Shown here: in pieces, positions 33,927-41,453 of the stretch
Position numbering within the stretch: position 1 is the stretch's first letter
How the letters are laid out: the number at the start of each line of letters is the position of its first letter
Source of the DNA: Propionibacteriales bacterium
GTDB lineage: Bacteria > Actinomycetota > Actinomycetes > Propionibacteriales > Propionibacteriaceae
Assembly (NCBI GenBank): GCA_021286985.1
Contig: JAJTBJ010000002.1
Location: forward strand, 1 to 50,932
DNA: 50,932 nucleotides
Direction: 5' to 3'
Notes under the pieces: generated by a model
The model's input: only the letters and a program-made list of their open reading frames with translations
What the model was told of the DNA's origin: nothing
Database searches by the model: none
Translations under genes and position numbers: made by a program

Positions 33927-35978
33927 GTGGATGGGCAGGCAGAGGAGTTGCTCGCCGGGTTGGACTCCGAGCAGCGCCAGGTAGCGACGACTTTCGGGGC
34001 GCCGGTGGTGGTGATCGCCGGCGCTGGCACCGGCAAGACCCGGGCGTTGACCCATCGGATCGCCTATGGCGCTGCCGTTGGCGCCTACCGTCCCAATGCC
34101 GTACTGGCGCTGACCTTCACTACCCGGGCCGCCGGTGAGCTGCGCACCCGGTTGCGCGGTCTGGGGCTGCCGGCGGTGCAGGCACGGACGTTCCACTCCG
34201 CAGCGCTGCGACAGGCGCAGTTCTTCTGGCCACGGGCCTACGGCAGTGAACTGCCGCCGGTCAGTGACGAACGCCTGGCGATGGTGGGCGCTGCGGCCCG
34301 CAAGCTGCGGCTGGCGCCCGATTCAGGGCAGTTGCGCGACCTGCTCACTGAGGTGTCCTGGGCGAAGGTCACCAACGTGGCTCCGGCGGAGTATGCCGGC
34401 ATCGCGCTGTCATCGGGGCGGGAGGTCTCGGGCATCTCGGCCGCCGATGTGGGCAAGGTGCTGGGTACCTACGAGCGGGTCAAGGCCGAGCGGGGGGTGA
34501 TTGATTTCGACGACATCCTGCTGTGCGCGGTGGCGCTGCTGGGGGAGCACGCCGACATCGCCGAGGAAGTTCGGGCCACTTATCGACATTTGCTCGTGGA
34601 CGAGTATCAGGACGTCAGCCCGATTCAGCAGACCTTGCTGGACTTCTGGTGGAGCGAGGACGGCGACAACGCGGTGGTGGGCGATCCGGCGCAGACCATC
34701 CACTCCTTCGCGGGGGCGACGCCAGCTTTTCTGACCGGCTTCCTGGCCGCTCACCGCTCTGCCGAGCTGATTCGGCTGGTGCGTGACTACCGTTCCACCC
34801 CGCAGGTGGTCGGGCTGGCCAACCGGGTGTCAAAGGCCAACCGGATCGGCGCGGTGGTGCTGGAGTCGCAGTGCGAACCGGGCCCCGAGCCGCGGATCGT
34901 CGGGTGCGCCAGTGAACTGGACGAGGCCACCGTGGTCGCACGCTGGCTGGTCGAGCAGCATGAGGCAGGCCTGCCCTGGCGTGAACTGGCCGTGTTGTAT
35001 CGAGTGCACGCCCAGTCGCCGCTGTTCGAAGCCGCCCTGACGGAAGCGCGGATCCCGTTCGCCGTGCGCGGCAGCGAGGGCTTCTATCAGCGCGGCGAGG
35101 TGCGGCAGGTGATCGGTGAGTTGGGTAAGCGTGCGGCCAACACCCCCGAGGTGGGTGCGGCCGATGCGTGTCGGCAGGTATTGACCGCACTGGGCTGGAG
35201 TGAGCAGGCTCCCGCTGGTCAAGGACGGGTGCGGGAGCGGTGGGAGTCGCTGTCGGCGGTGCTGGCGCTGGCCGAGGATCTGGTGAGCGGACGCCCTGAG
35301 GCCACCGTGGTGGAGCTGGCCTCGGAGCTGGAACAGCGAGCTGCAGCAGAGCATCCACTGAACGCCGACGGCGTGACGCTGTCGACGCTGCACGCGGCCA
35401 AGGGTCTGGAATGGGGCGGGGTGGCGCTGATCGGCGTGCAGGAAGGCACTTTGCCGTTCTCGTTGGCGAACAGTCCGGCCGAGGTGGCCGAAGAAGCCCG
35501 GCTGTTCTACGTGGGCATCACCCGCGCCAAGCGGGCGCTGCAGATCACCTGGTCGCGAGCGCGCCGCTCGGGGGTGGGCAATCGGCAGCCGTCACGGTTC
35601 CTGGACGGCATCGCCGAGCGTCCGGCCGGATCACCGGCGCGGCGCCGTCCGCGGGAGAAGGTGCGGACGGCGCTGACGGAAACCTGTCGAGTGTGCGGCA
35701 AGCCGCTGAACACTGGAGCCGAGCGCAAGCTGTCCCGCCACGCCGATTGCCCGGCCAGCTACGACGAGGCGGTCTACGCCGAGTTGGTCTCCTGGCGGCT
35801 GGGGGAGGCCAAGTCGCGTTCGCTGCCGGCCTACTGCATCTTCACCGACGCGACCCTGATGGCCATCGCCGAGCGCAACCCGTCCGACGATGAGGCGCTG
35901 CTGGCTGTTCCCGGCGTAGGCCGCTCCAAGCTGGAGCAGTACGGCGAAGCCGTCCTGGGCATCTTGGGCGGAGCCTGA
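33927..35978 (+). CDS. uvrD2: UvrD2-type SF1 helicase with HRDC domain
   Basis: This 3'-to-5' DNA helicase has Walker A IAGAGTGKTRA (30-40), LTFTTRAAGELRTRL, VDEYQDVSPIQQTLL (Walker B), GDPAQTIHSFAGA and TLHAAKGLEWGGVALIG. After the helicase come a zinc knuckle, CRVCGK...RHADCP (C-x2-C, then H-x2-C), and a C-terminal HRDC domain (about residues 600-680) ending GVGRSKLEQYGEAVLGIL. This architecture is that of mycobacterial UvrD2, where the knuckle has four Cys; here the third is His. The open frame begins at GTG 33897. GTG 33927 is preferred because of the TAAGGT box seven bases before it. It is transcribed away from recC and converges on the GIY-YIG gene. Confidence 0.92.
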   Translation: MDGQAEELLAGLDSEQRQVATTFGAPVVVIAGAGTGKTRALTHRIAYGAAVGAYRPNAVLALTFTTRAAGELRTRLRGLGLPAVQARTFHSAALRQAQFFWPRAYGSELPPVSDERLAMVGAAARKLRLAPDSGQLRDLLTEVSWAKVTNVAPAEYAGIALSSGREVSGISAADVGKVLGTYERVKAERGVIDFDDILLCAVALLGEHADIAEEVRATYRHLLVDEYQDVSPIQQTLLDFWWSEDGDNAVVGDPAQTIHSFAGATPAFLTGFLAAHRSAELIRLVRDYRSTPQVVGLANRVSKANRIGAVVLESQCEPGPEPRIVGCASELDEATVVARWLVEQHEAGLPWRELAVLYRVHAQSPLFEAALTEARIPFAVRGSEGFYQRGEVRQVIGELGKRAANTPEVGAADACRQVLTALGWSEQAPAGQGRVRERWESLSAVLALAEDLVSGRPEATVVELASELEQRAAAEHPLNADGVTLSTLHAAKGLEWGGVALIGVQEGTLPFSLANSPAEVAEEARLFYVGITRAKRALQITWSRARRSGVGNRQPSRFLDGIAERPAGSPARRRPREKVRTALTETCRVCGKPLNTGAERKLSRHADCPASYDEAVYAELVSWRLGEAKSRSLPAYCIFTDATLMAIAERNPSDDEALLAVPGVGRSKLEQYGEAVLGILGGA

Positions 35979-36020
35979 CCGTCGCCGTCGGGGCCTACTT
36001 GTAGCGGTTCGTTGCTGGCC

Positions 36021-36560
36021 TCATCGCATCGGGGTGAGAGGGACGTCGGTAGGGGAGCTGAGGGTTTTGAGGCTGCCCCTGTTGCGGTTCGCGAACGGAC
36101 GGCGCCCGGTCCGGGCGGTGAAGTCGGCGATGAGTTGCGCTTCGACGATTCCCGGCTCATCGTGCGGCGTGGGCTTCCACGCCACCAGAAGCGTGTCGGC
36201 GTCGGCGAGTTGCCAGATGAAGCGTCCACCCCAGTGGCGGGCACGTCCCCCCAGGCCGTGACGGCGGTACTCGTCGAGACGCTTACGCAGCCCTCGCCCT
36301 CGACTCGCTCCGGCCTTGCCGATGTAGATGACCTCGGCGTCGTCCACCCAGGCGTGGGCAAGGACCTCCACCGGCACGGTGGGCGTTCGCCCGTTGATGA
36401 TCCCCGCAGGACTGGTGGGCAGGAACGACACCGGCTGGTCGCTGCAGCGCAGAATCGCGTACACCCCTGCGTGGAGGGGGATGTCGCTGGAGCTGAGTTG
36501 CTCGAATGTGACGAAGCCGATGAATCCCCGTCGTTCCAGGGCGGCACGTGTGGTCGGCAT
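36021..36560 (-). CDS. GIY-YIG nuclease-superfamily protein
   Basis: The product (179 residues) carries a single GIY-YIG domain. It has GVYAILR (residues 32-38) for the GIY strand, VIYIGKAG (77-84) for YIG, the following basic helix GLRKRLDEYRRHG, a Glu in GIVEAQLIADF (E140), and RRPFANRNRG near the end. The key Tyr, Arg, Glu and Asn positions are therefore filled, and nuclease activity is possible. It is not UvrC, an I-TevI homing enzyme or a COG2827-type short protein by layout. No ribosome-binding site is evident before the ATG. It stands alone between uvrD2 and the monooxygenase operon, without flanking repeats, and has an accessory look. Confidence 0.78.
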   Translation of the reverse strand: MPTTRAALERRGFIGFVTFEQLSSSDIPLHAGVYAILRCSDQPVSFLPTSPAGIINGRTPTVPVEVLAHAWVDDAEVIYIGKAGASRGRGLRKRLDEYRRHGLGGRARHWGGRFIWQLADADTLLVAWKPTPHDEPGIVEAQLIADFTARTGRRPFANRNRGSLKTLSSPTDVPLTPMR

Positions 36561-36656
36561 GTGTCATTGTCGCGCGAATCGATCGGCGCGGTGCCCACCT
36601 CGCGATGCCCACCCCGGATGCGGAGGCCGCACGACGGACGCCCACCTCTAGCGGAA

Positions 36657-36669
36657 TACTTGAAAAGTA
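36657..36669. promoter_or_regulatory. AT-rich palindrome, candidate operator
   Basis: TACTT-GAA-AAGTA is a perfect 5-bp palindrome in an AT-rich patch (36654-36679) that stands out from the high-GC surroundings. It lies 44 bases before the monooxygenase ATG. A MarR-type repressor site would fit, since related flavin monooxygenases in corynebacteria are controlled by the MarR-type regulator RosR, but no regulator gene is in the window. Confidence 0.4.
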
Positions 36670-36712
36670 AACTATGTTGAGAACTGCGACGTCCCCCACG
36701 ACAGGAGCAGTC

Positions 36713-38101
36713 ATGCAGTTCGGGATCTTCAGCGTCAGTGATCTGACCACCAACCCGGTGACCGGGCACACTCCCGACGATGCCGAACGCATCGCCAACA
36801 CCATCACCATGGCCAAGCACGCCGAGGAGGTGGGCCTGGATGTGTTCGCCCTCGGTGAGCACCACAACCCGCCGTTCTGGTCGTCCTCGCCGACCACCAC
36901 TCTGGCCCGGATCGCCGCCGAGACCTCGACGCTGACCCTGTCGACCGCGACCACGCTGATCACCACCAATGACCCGGTGAAGATCGCCGAGGACTACGCG
37001 ATGTTGCAGTACATGTCGAACGGCCGGGTCGACCTGATGATGGGCCGCGGCAACACCGGCCCGGTCTATCCGTGGTTCGGCCAGGACATCCGCAACGGCA
37101 TTGCGCTGGCGGTCGAGAACTACGCCCTGCTGCGCCGACTCTGGGACGAAGAAGTCGTCGACTGGCAGGGACGCTTCCGCACCCCGCTGCAGGGCTTCAC
37201 CTCCACGCCCCGCCCGCTGGACGGCGTCCCGCCGCTGGTGTGGCACGGCTCGATCCGCTCCCCGGAGATCGCCGAGCAGGCGGCCTACTACGGCGACGCC
37301 TTCCTGCATAACCACATCTTCTGGCCACGCGACCACGCCCGGAAGATGATCAATCTCTACCGGCGTCGCTGGGAGTTCCACGGCCACGGCCCGGCCAAGA
37401 CCGCCATCGTCGGGCTCGGCGGACAGGTGTTCATGCGCAAGAACTCCCAAGATGCGATCAAGGAATTCCGTCCGTTCTTCGACAACGCCCCGGTGTACGG
37501 CCACGGCCCCAGCTTGGAGGAGTTCATGGAGCTCACCCCGCTGACCGTTGGTTCGCCGCAGCAGGTGATCGAAAGCGTCCTGCTGTCTCGCGAATACGTC
37601 GGTGACTACCAGCGACAGCTGTTCCTGATGGATCACGCCGGGCTGCCGCTGAAGGTCGTCCTGGAACAACTGGATCTGCTCGGTGAAGAGGTGCTGCCGG
37701 TGCTGCGACGCGAGTTCGAGGCGATGCGCGATCCGGAGGTGCCCTCCGATCCGCCGACCCACGCCAGCCGCGTGGCTGCGCTGCACGGCGAGGGCTACCG
37801 CTCCCGCATCGCTGAGGCGACCGCGCAGGCCGAAGCCATCCGCGCTGAGCGCACGGCCGAGCGGATCGAGCTCAGCGGTTCGACCACTGCCGCCGAGGCG
37901 CCCACGTCCGCACCGACGAAGGCCGCCCCGACCCCCGAGGAGTTCGGCTCGGGTGACTCCTTCGGCGTCCGAATCGCCGGCGCCGGCCAGGATTCGGTCA
38001 CCGGCGCATCGTTCTACCCGCGTGCGGGCAGCGACGAAGAGGCCGTCGCCCACGCTGACGCCTTGCTGGCCGCCGCCGAACAGAGGGGAGACCAGCGATG
38101 A
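36713..38101 (+). CDS. LLM-class flavin-dependent monooxygenase (CE1758 type)
   Basis: This bacterial luciferase-like, FMN-dependent oxidoreductase (462 residues) opens with MQFGIFSVSDL. The TIM-barrel signature is in VFALGEHHNPPFWSSSPTTTLARIAAET, with GRVDLMMGRGNTGPVYPWFGQDI and PLVWHGSIRSPEIAEQAAYYGD following. It would use reduced flavin and O2 on an unknown small molecule. The C-terminal 100 residues are an Ala/Glu/Thr-rich extension that is probably disordered. The frame extends up to 36674, but AGGAG (36703-36707) points to the ATG at 36713. Its stop overlaps the flavin reductase gene (ATGA), so the reductase supplies its FMNH2. Confidence 0.9.
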   Translation: MQFGIFSVSDLTTNPVTGHTPDDAERIANTITMAKHAEEVGLDVFALGEHHNPPFWSSSPTTTLARIAAETSTLTLSTATTLITTNDPVKIAEDYAMLQYMSNGRVDLMMGRGNTGPVYPWFGQDIRNGIALAVENYALLRRLWDEEVVDWQGRFRTPLQGFTSTPRPLDGVPPLVWHGSIRSPEIAEQAAYYGDAFLHNHIFWPRDHARKMINLYRRRWEFHGHGPAKTAIVGLGGQVFMRKNSQDAIKEFRPFFDNAPVYGHGPSLEEFMELTPLTVGSPQQVIESVLLSREYVGDYQRQLFLMDHAGLPLKVVLEQLDLLGEEVLPVLRREFEAMRDPEVPSDPPTHASRVAALHGEGYRSRIAEATAQAEAIRAERTAERIELSGSTTAAEAPTSAPTKAAPTPEEFGSGDSFGVRIAGAGQDSVTGASFYPRAGSDEEAVAHADALLAAAEQRGDQR

Positions 38102-38721
38102 AGCGCATCGTCATCGTCAATGCGGGTCTGTCGGAGGAATCCGCCACCGCGCGCCTGGGACGGGCGATCGAGGCCGAACTCCATTCGTCGATCAGCGTCG
38201 AGATCACCTGGGTCGAGCTGCGCACCCTGGCCCGCCCGATCGCCGATCACTTGGTGACCGGCTTCCCTAATGTGGCGCTCGCCGAAGCGCTGACCCAGGT
38301 CACCACCGCTGATGCGGTGGTGGCGCTGACGCCGACCTACCAGGGCTCGTACTCGGGGCTGTTCAAGTCCTTCTTCGATCTGATCGATGCCGCCGCGCTG
38401 ACCGACGTCCCGGTGCTGCTGGGCGCCACCGGCGGGACGCCGCGGCACTCGCTGGTCACCGAACACGCCCTGCGGCCGCTGTTCAGCTACCTGCACGCCC
38501 TGGTGGTGCCGACCGCGCTCTTCGTGGCCACCGAGGACTGGGGCGCGCCTGCGGCCGACTCCGACGGATCGGCGGGACGCACGCTGCCTGCGCGCATCTC
38601 CCGTGCGGTCGGTCAGCTGGTGGGTCTTCTCAACGATGCGCCCGCGGCCCGCCGTCCGGCCATCGACGAGTTCGCCGACGTGGTCGACTTCGCTGAGTTG
38701 CTGGGTGGGTCGGGTAGCTGA
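38098..38721 (+). CDS. NAD(P)H-dependent FMN reductase (CE1759 type)
   Basis: This 207-residue flavodoxin-like reductase makes free FMNH2 for its monooxygenase partner. The flavin phosphate loop is at the N-terminus (VNAGLSEESATARLG), and the conserved LTPTYQGSYSGLFKSFFDLID and LLGATGGTPRHSLVTEHALRPLF segments follow. The ATGA overlap with the upstream monooxygenase gene makes a two-component system. It converges on the ABC1 kinase gene with a single base between the stop codons. No signal peptide is present. Confidence 0.9.
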   Translation: MKRIVIVNAGLSEESATARLGRAIEAELHSSISVEITWVELRTLARPIADHLVTGFPNVALAEALTQVTTADAVVALTPTYQGSYSGLFKSFFDLIDAAALTDVPVLLGATGGTPRHSLVTEHALRPLFSYLHALVVPTALFVATEDWGAPAADSDGSAGRTLPARISRAVGQLVGLLNDAPAARRPAIDEFADVVDFAELLGGSGS

Positions 38722-38722
38722 C

Positions 38723-40054
38723 TCACCCGATGGCATCATCGGCGAAGCCGGGCAGGTACTCCCGCAGTACCGACCCGAAATCGGCCTTCGCATCGAGTTG
38801 GGACAGCACCGAAATGCCGCCCAGCCAGGCTCGCCAGATGATCGTGTAGAGCGGCGGGATGTTCAGCCGGGTGGCCACTCCGCCCGGCTGCATGGCGTTG
38901 TGTACCCGCACGAACTGCTGACGTGACCACTCCCGGTTGAAATGGAACAGCGGCACGCTGGCCGGCTCGACGAACGGCGCCAGATAGTCCAACAACTCCG
39001 CCGCTTGCACATCGCGGGCGATGAAGCCCTCATCGGCCAACCCGGCCAGCATGGCTGCGGAGTCGCCGTCCATGGCGGTGCGGATCAGTCGACCCATCGC
39101 GGTGGGCAGGCCATCCGGCATCCGGGCGAACAGGCCGTAGTCGACCACGCCGAGGCGTCCGTCCGGGGTCACCAGGTAGTTGCCCGGGTGCGGGTCGCCG
39201 TGCAGGATGCCGGCCAGCTTGGGCCCGGCGAACAAGAAGGTGACGTAGTCCAGCGCCGCCTGGTTGCGGACGTCCTCGTCGTCGTCGATCACGGTGGTGA
39301 GCTTGCGGCCGGTGATCCAGTCGCTGACCAGCACCTTTCTGCTGAACTGGTGCACCCGTGGCACCACGAAGCGCGGATGCCCGGCCAAGGCCTCGGCCAC
39401 CTGTGACTGGGCTCCGGCCTCCAAGGTGTAGTCGACCTCGTCGGTGACCCGTTTGGCCATCTCGGCAGCGATCGAGCCCAGATCCACCCCGCCAGTGAGC
39501 GGCCCCATGATCGCGGTCAACCGCTTGATCTGGCGCAGGTCGGCGGCGATCGCCACATCGGCCCCGGGGTATTGGATCTTGACCGCTACGTCGGTGCCGT
39601 CTTTCAGGCGTCCGCGATGGACCTGACCGATCGAGGCGGCCGCGGCTGGGCGCAGGTCGAGTTCGGCGAAGAGCGAGCGCCAGTTCGCGCCCAGTTCGGC
39701 GCGCAGCACCGCTTGGGCCTTCGATGAGGGCATCGGGGGAGCGGCGTCCTGCAGCTGCCGTAGCCGGACCCGAAACGGCGCGGCCAGGTCTTCGGGAAGG
39801 AACGCCTCGAACATGCTCAGCATCTGGCCGAACTTCATCGCGCCGCCCTTGAGCTCGCCCAGCACGGTGAACAACTGTTCGGCGGTGGCGTCCTTGAGTT
39901 CGGCACTGAGCTGCTCGGCGTCGGCGCCGAGCAGGCGTCGTCCGGCCCCGGCGGTGGCGCGGGCCGCCACTCCCAGCGGCAGGCTCAGCAGTCGTGCGCT
40001 GCGGGCGAAGCCGGATTCCGGCAACACGCCACCGGGATGGTCGAGGTCACTCAC
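38723..40054 (-). CDS. ABC1/UbiB-family atypical kinase
   Basis: The 443-residue protein belongs to the ABC1/ADCK/UbiB kinase-like family. The family KxGQ motif is in MKFGQMLSMFEAFLP, the Ala-rich nucleotide loop is in PAAAASIGQVHRG, the lysine is in VAVKIQYPG, and the catalytic part is ILHGDPHPGNYLV followed by VVDYGLF in the place of DFG. Family members act in quinone and lipid metabolism as ATPases. It corresponds by position to M. tuberculosis Rv3197, which lies beside whiB7 and uvrD2. It starts at GTG with no clear Shine-Dalgarno, 65 bases after the ThiF-like gene on the same strand. No whiB7 is found next to it. Confidence 0.92.
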   Translation of the reverse strand: MSDLDHPGGVLPESGFARSARLLSLPLGVAARATAGAGRRLLGADAEQLSAELKDATAEQLFTVLGELKGGAMKFGQMLSMFEAFLPEDLAAPFRVRLRQLQDAAPPMPSSKAQAVLRAELGANWRSLFAELDLRPAAAASIGQVHRGRLKDGTDVAVKIQYPGADVAIAADLRQIKRLTAIMGPLTGGVDLGSIAAEMAKRVTDEVDYTLEAGAQSQVAEALAGHPRFVVPRVHQFSRKVLVSDWITGRKLTTVIDDDEDVRNQAALDYVTFLFAGPKLAGILHGDPHPGNYLVTPDGRLGVVDYGLFARMPDGLPTAMGRLIRTAMDGDSAAMLAGLADEGFIARDVQAAELLDYLAPFVEPASVPLFHFNREWSRQQFVRVHNAMQPGGVATRLNIPPLYTIIWRAWLGGISVLSQLDAKADFGSVLREYLPGFADDAIG

Positions 40055-40119
40055 TTGCCCAGTGTGTCGTGCCGATGGCGATTACCGAAGTCGAAGCCGG
40101 AATCGGAGAGCCTGACCTC

Positions 40120-40911
40120 TCAGCAGGCGAGGCAGTCACAATCGGGATGGGCCGGGACGGTGCGGGCGCGCAGCCGCAGTTCGGCCGCGCCGAGTTCGAG
40201 GGTGCGTCCCCGCACTTCCGGACGCTGCCCGGCCATCCAGGCAGCGATCTGGGTCACCGCGGTGGCCGTCGCCCAGTCCAGCAGCAGGGGATGGGGGGTG
40301 GCTCGATGCGCGCACAGTTGGGCCAGCACTTGCGGCCATTGTTCGTCGTGGCGGCACAGTTGCCGGTCGCTGCAGGCCACGCAGCTGCTGTCGCCGGGGA
40401 CGACCAGCGGTCCGACCACGGCGCGGTCCGGCTCCAGGCGCACCACCAGATGGCTGATACCGGCTCTGGTCAGGTGGGTGGTGACGGCGCGATCGGGCTC
40501 GCACTGCTCACCGGCCAGCACCACCAGTCGCCCCGGATCCAGGCTGCTGAGCCCCTCGGGAGTGAGCTTCGACACCGGCAGGCCGTTCTGGTCCAGCCGT
40601 ACCTGAAGGCGCTGGGCGAGCACGCCGGAGCCCCACAAGGCGATCGGGGCCCGAGAAGTATTCACCTCTGCCAGCAGCTCGGCCCGCGCGAGCTGCTGAC
40701 ACAGCCAATCGATCCAGTCTGACGACAAGGCCGGCAATCGTTGGATCAACTCCTCGCGGGTGTGCGCACGGGCCAGGAGCTCGACCAGTTGCTGGGCTGC
40801 GGCCGGTACCGGCTGGATGATCACCGGGTCGGCGACCCCGATCTGAAGGACCCCATTTCCGCGCCACAAGGCCATTTGCGGATGCCGAAGGCGAATGGGG
40901 GTCGCAGTCAT
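40120..40911 (-). CDS. ThiF/E1-like protein with zinc-binding cysteines
   Basis: This 263-residue protein is related to the ThiF/E1-like fold seen in TOMM leader-binding proteins. A Gly-rich nucleotide-like turn IALWGSGVLAQRL lies near residue 90, and two Cys pairs, CVACSDRQLC and the terminal CDCLAC, would bind zinc as in E1 enzymes. The N-terminal ~75 residues are a small wHTH-like, leader-binding-type region. In M. tuberculosis the same place is held by the uncharacterised Rv3196. The open frame runs to 40992, but the ATG at 40911 (MTATPIRLRHPQMALW) matches the family-like start. Activity is uncertain, as the adenylation residues cannot be confirmed. The ABC1 kinase gene follows. Confidence 0.7.
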   Translation of the reverse strand: MTATPIRLRHPQMALWRGNGVLQIGVADPVIIQPVPAAAQQLVELLARAHTREELIQRLPALSSDWIDWLCQQLARAELLAEVNTSRAPIALWGSGVLAQRLQVRLDQNGLPVSKLTPEGLSSLDPGRLVVLAGEQCEPDRAVTTHLTRAGISHLVVRLEPDRAVVGPLVVPGDSSCVACSDRQLCRHDEQWPQVLAQLCAHRATPHPLLLDWATATAVTQIAAWMAGQRPEVRGRTLELGAAELRLRARTVPAHPDCDCLAC

Positions 40912-41003
40912 GGTGCCCAGCCTGCGGGTCGTGCCGGAGTTCCACAACAGTGATCCGGTAATCGACAACACCTGGACGGTGATGGGCAACACTGCCGGAA
41001 AAT

Positions 41004-41036
41004 GCAGGACGCCGACCCCGTCGGGGTCGGCGTCCT
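41004..41036 (-). terminator. terminator of the DUF5679 gene
   Basis: A perfect 15-bp stem (41004-41018 with 41022-41036) has a 3-base loop. On the minus strand it is followed by CATTTTCC, giving a U tract. It stands 13 bases beyond the DUF5679 stop and ends that short transcript before the ThiF-like gene. Confidence 0.88.
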
Positions 41037-41049
41037 GAAGTGGTTTGGC

Positions 41050-41211
41050 TCAGGCCTTGGGCAGGAACCGGGTGAGGTTGGTACCACACACGGGGCACTT
41101 TGCCTTGGCGATCCGAGTGCCCTTTTCGTTGACCGTGACGGCGCCCTCGGCATCGCGGTGGTCCTTGCACTTCACGCAGTAGAAGGAGCCCTTGTAGGTA
41201 TCCGTGGCCAC
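41050..41211 (-). CDS. DUF5679 zinc-ribbon microprotein
   Basis: A 53-residue frame, missed by size filters, starts at GTG with AGGAGG seven bases before it. It has two Cys pairs, C12/C15 (YCVKCK) and C39/C42 (CPVCG), so it is a zinc ribbon. KGTRIAKAKCPVCGTNLTRFL matches the actinobacterial DUF5679 pattern. Proteins of this group have no established role; zinc ribbons of this size often bind RNA, DNA or a polymerase. It has its own terminator just downstream and diverges from the YgjP-like gene. The clean Shine-Dalgarno and terminator make it a secure gene despite its size. Confidence 0.9.
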   Translation of the reverse strand: MATDTYKGSFYCVKCKDHRDAEGAVTVNEKGTRIAKAKCPVCGTNLTRFLPKA

Positions 41212-41315
41212 GTAATCCTCCTGTAGGTCGGCTTTGCCCTGGGATGGGCTCGGCTACTAATGCCGCGTTCAGTCTATGCCCGTCGTCGGGGGAATGCGGT
41301 CAAGCTGAACACTTA

Positions 41316-41387
41316 GACGAAGAGACCCCCAGTTTTCCGATTCGCTTGCCTTCCCCTGCTAGCAAACCGACCACTGGGGGCCTCGTC
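41316..41387. other. long imperfect hairpin, possible structured RNA
   Basis: CCCCCAGT (41326-41333) pairs with ACTGGGGG (41373-41380), and GACGA (41316-41320) pairs with TCGTC (41383-41387) outside it. Inside, GCTTGC (41344-41349) pairs with GCAAAC (41362-41367) apart from one mismatch. The 72-base element lies in the divergent gap 41212-41453 between DUF5679 and the YgjP-like gene and holds no reading frame that looks real. It could be a small RNA, an mRNA leader or a repeat. Its strand is not known. Confidence 0.45.
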
Positions 41388-41440
41388 CTAGAACGTAGTG
41401 CCCCTCCGGCCCAGGGGTCAACCGCGTCAGTGGCGTGTCG

Positions 41441-41446
41441 TAGGGT
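41441..41446 (+). promoter_or_regulatory. candidate -10 box of the YgjP-like gene
   Basis: TAGGGT lies exactly seven bases before the ATG at 41454, and no Shine-Dalgarno lies between. This is the spacing of a leaderless actinobacterial promoter. The -35 is not obvious. Confidence 0.48.
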
Positions 41447-41453
41447 TCAGCGC

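Noticed and set aside
35831..38053. 740-codon minus-strand frame across the GIY-YIG and monooxygenase genes
   Set aside because: It runs antisense to clear genes and joins unrelated stretches of low-complexity sequence; no family pattern is seen.
41316..41387. tRNA or 6C RNA at this hairpin
   Set aside because: No tRNA cloverleaf or CCA-type acceptor is present, and the two C-rich loops of 6C RNA are not seen.
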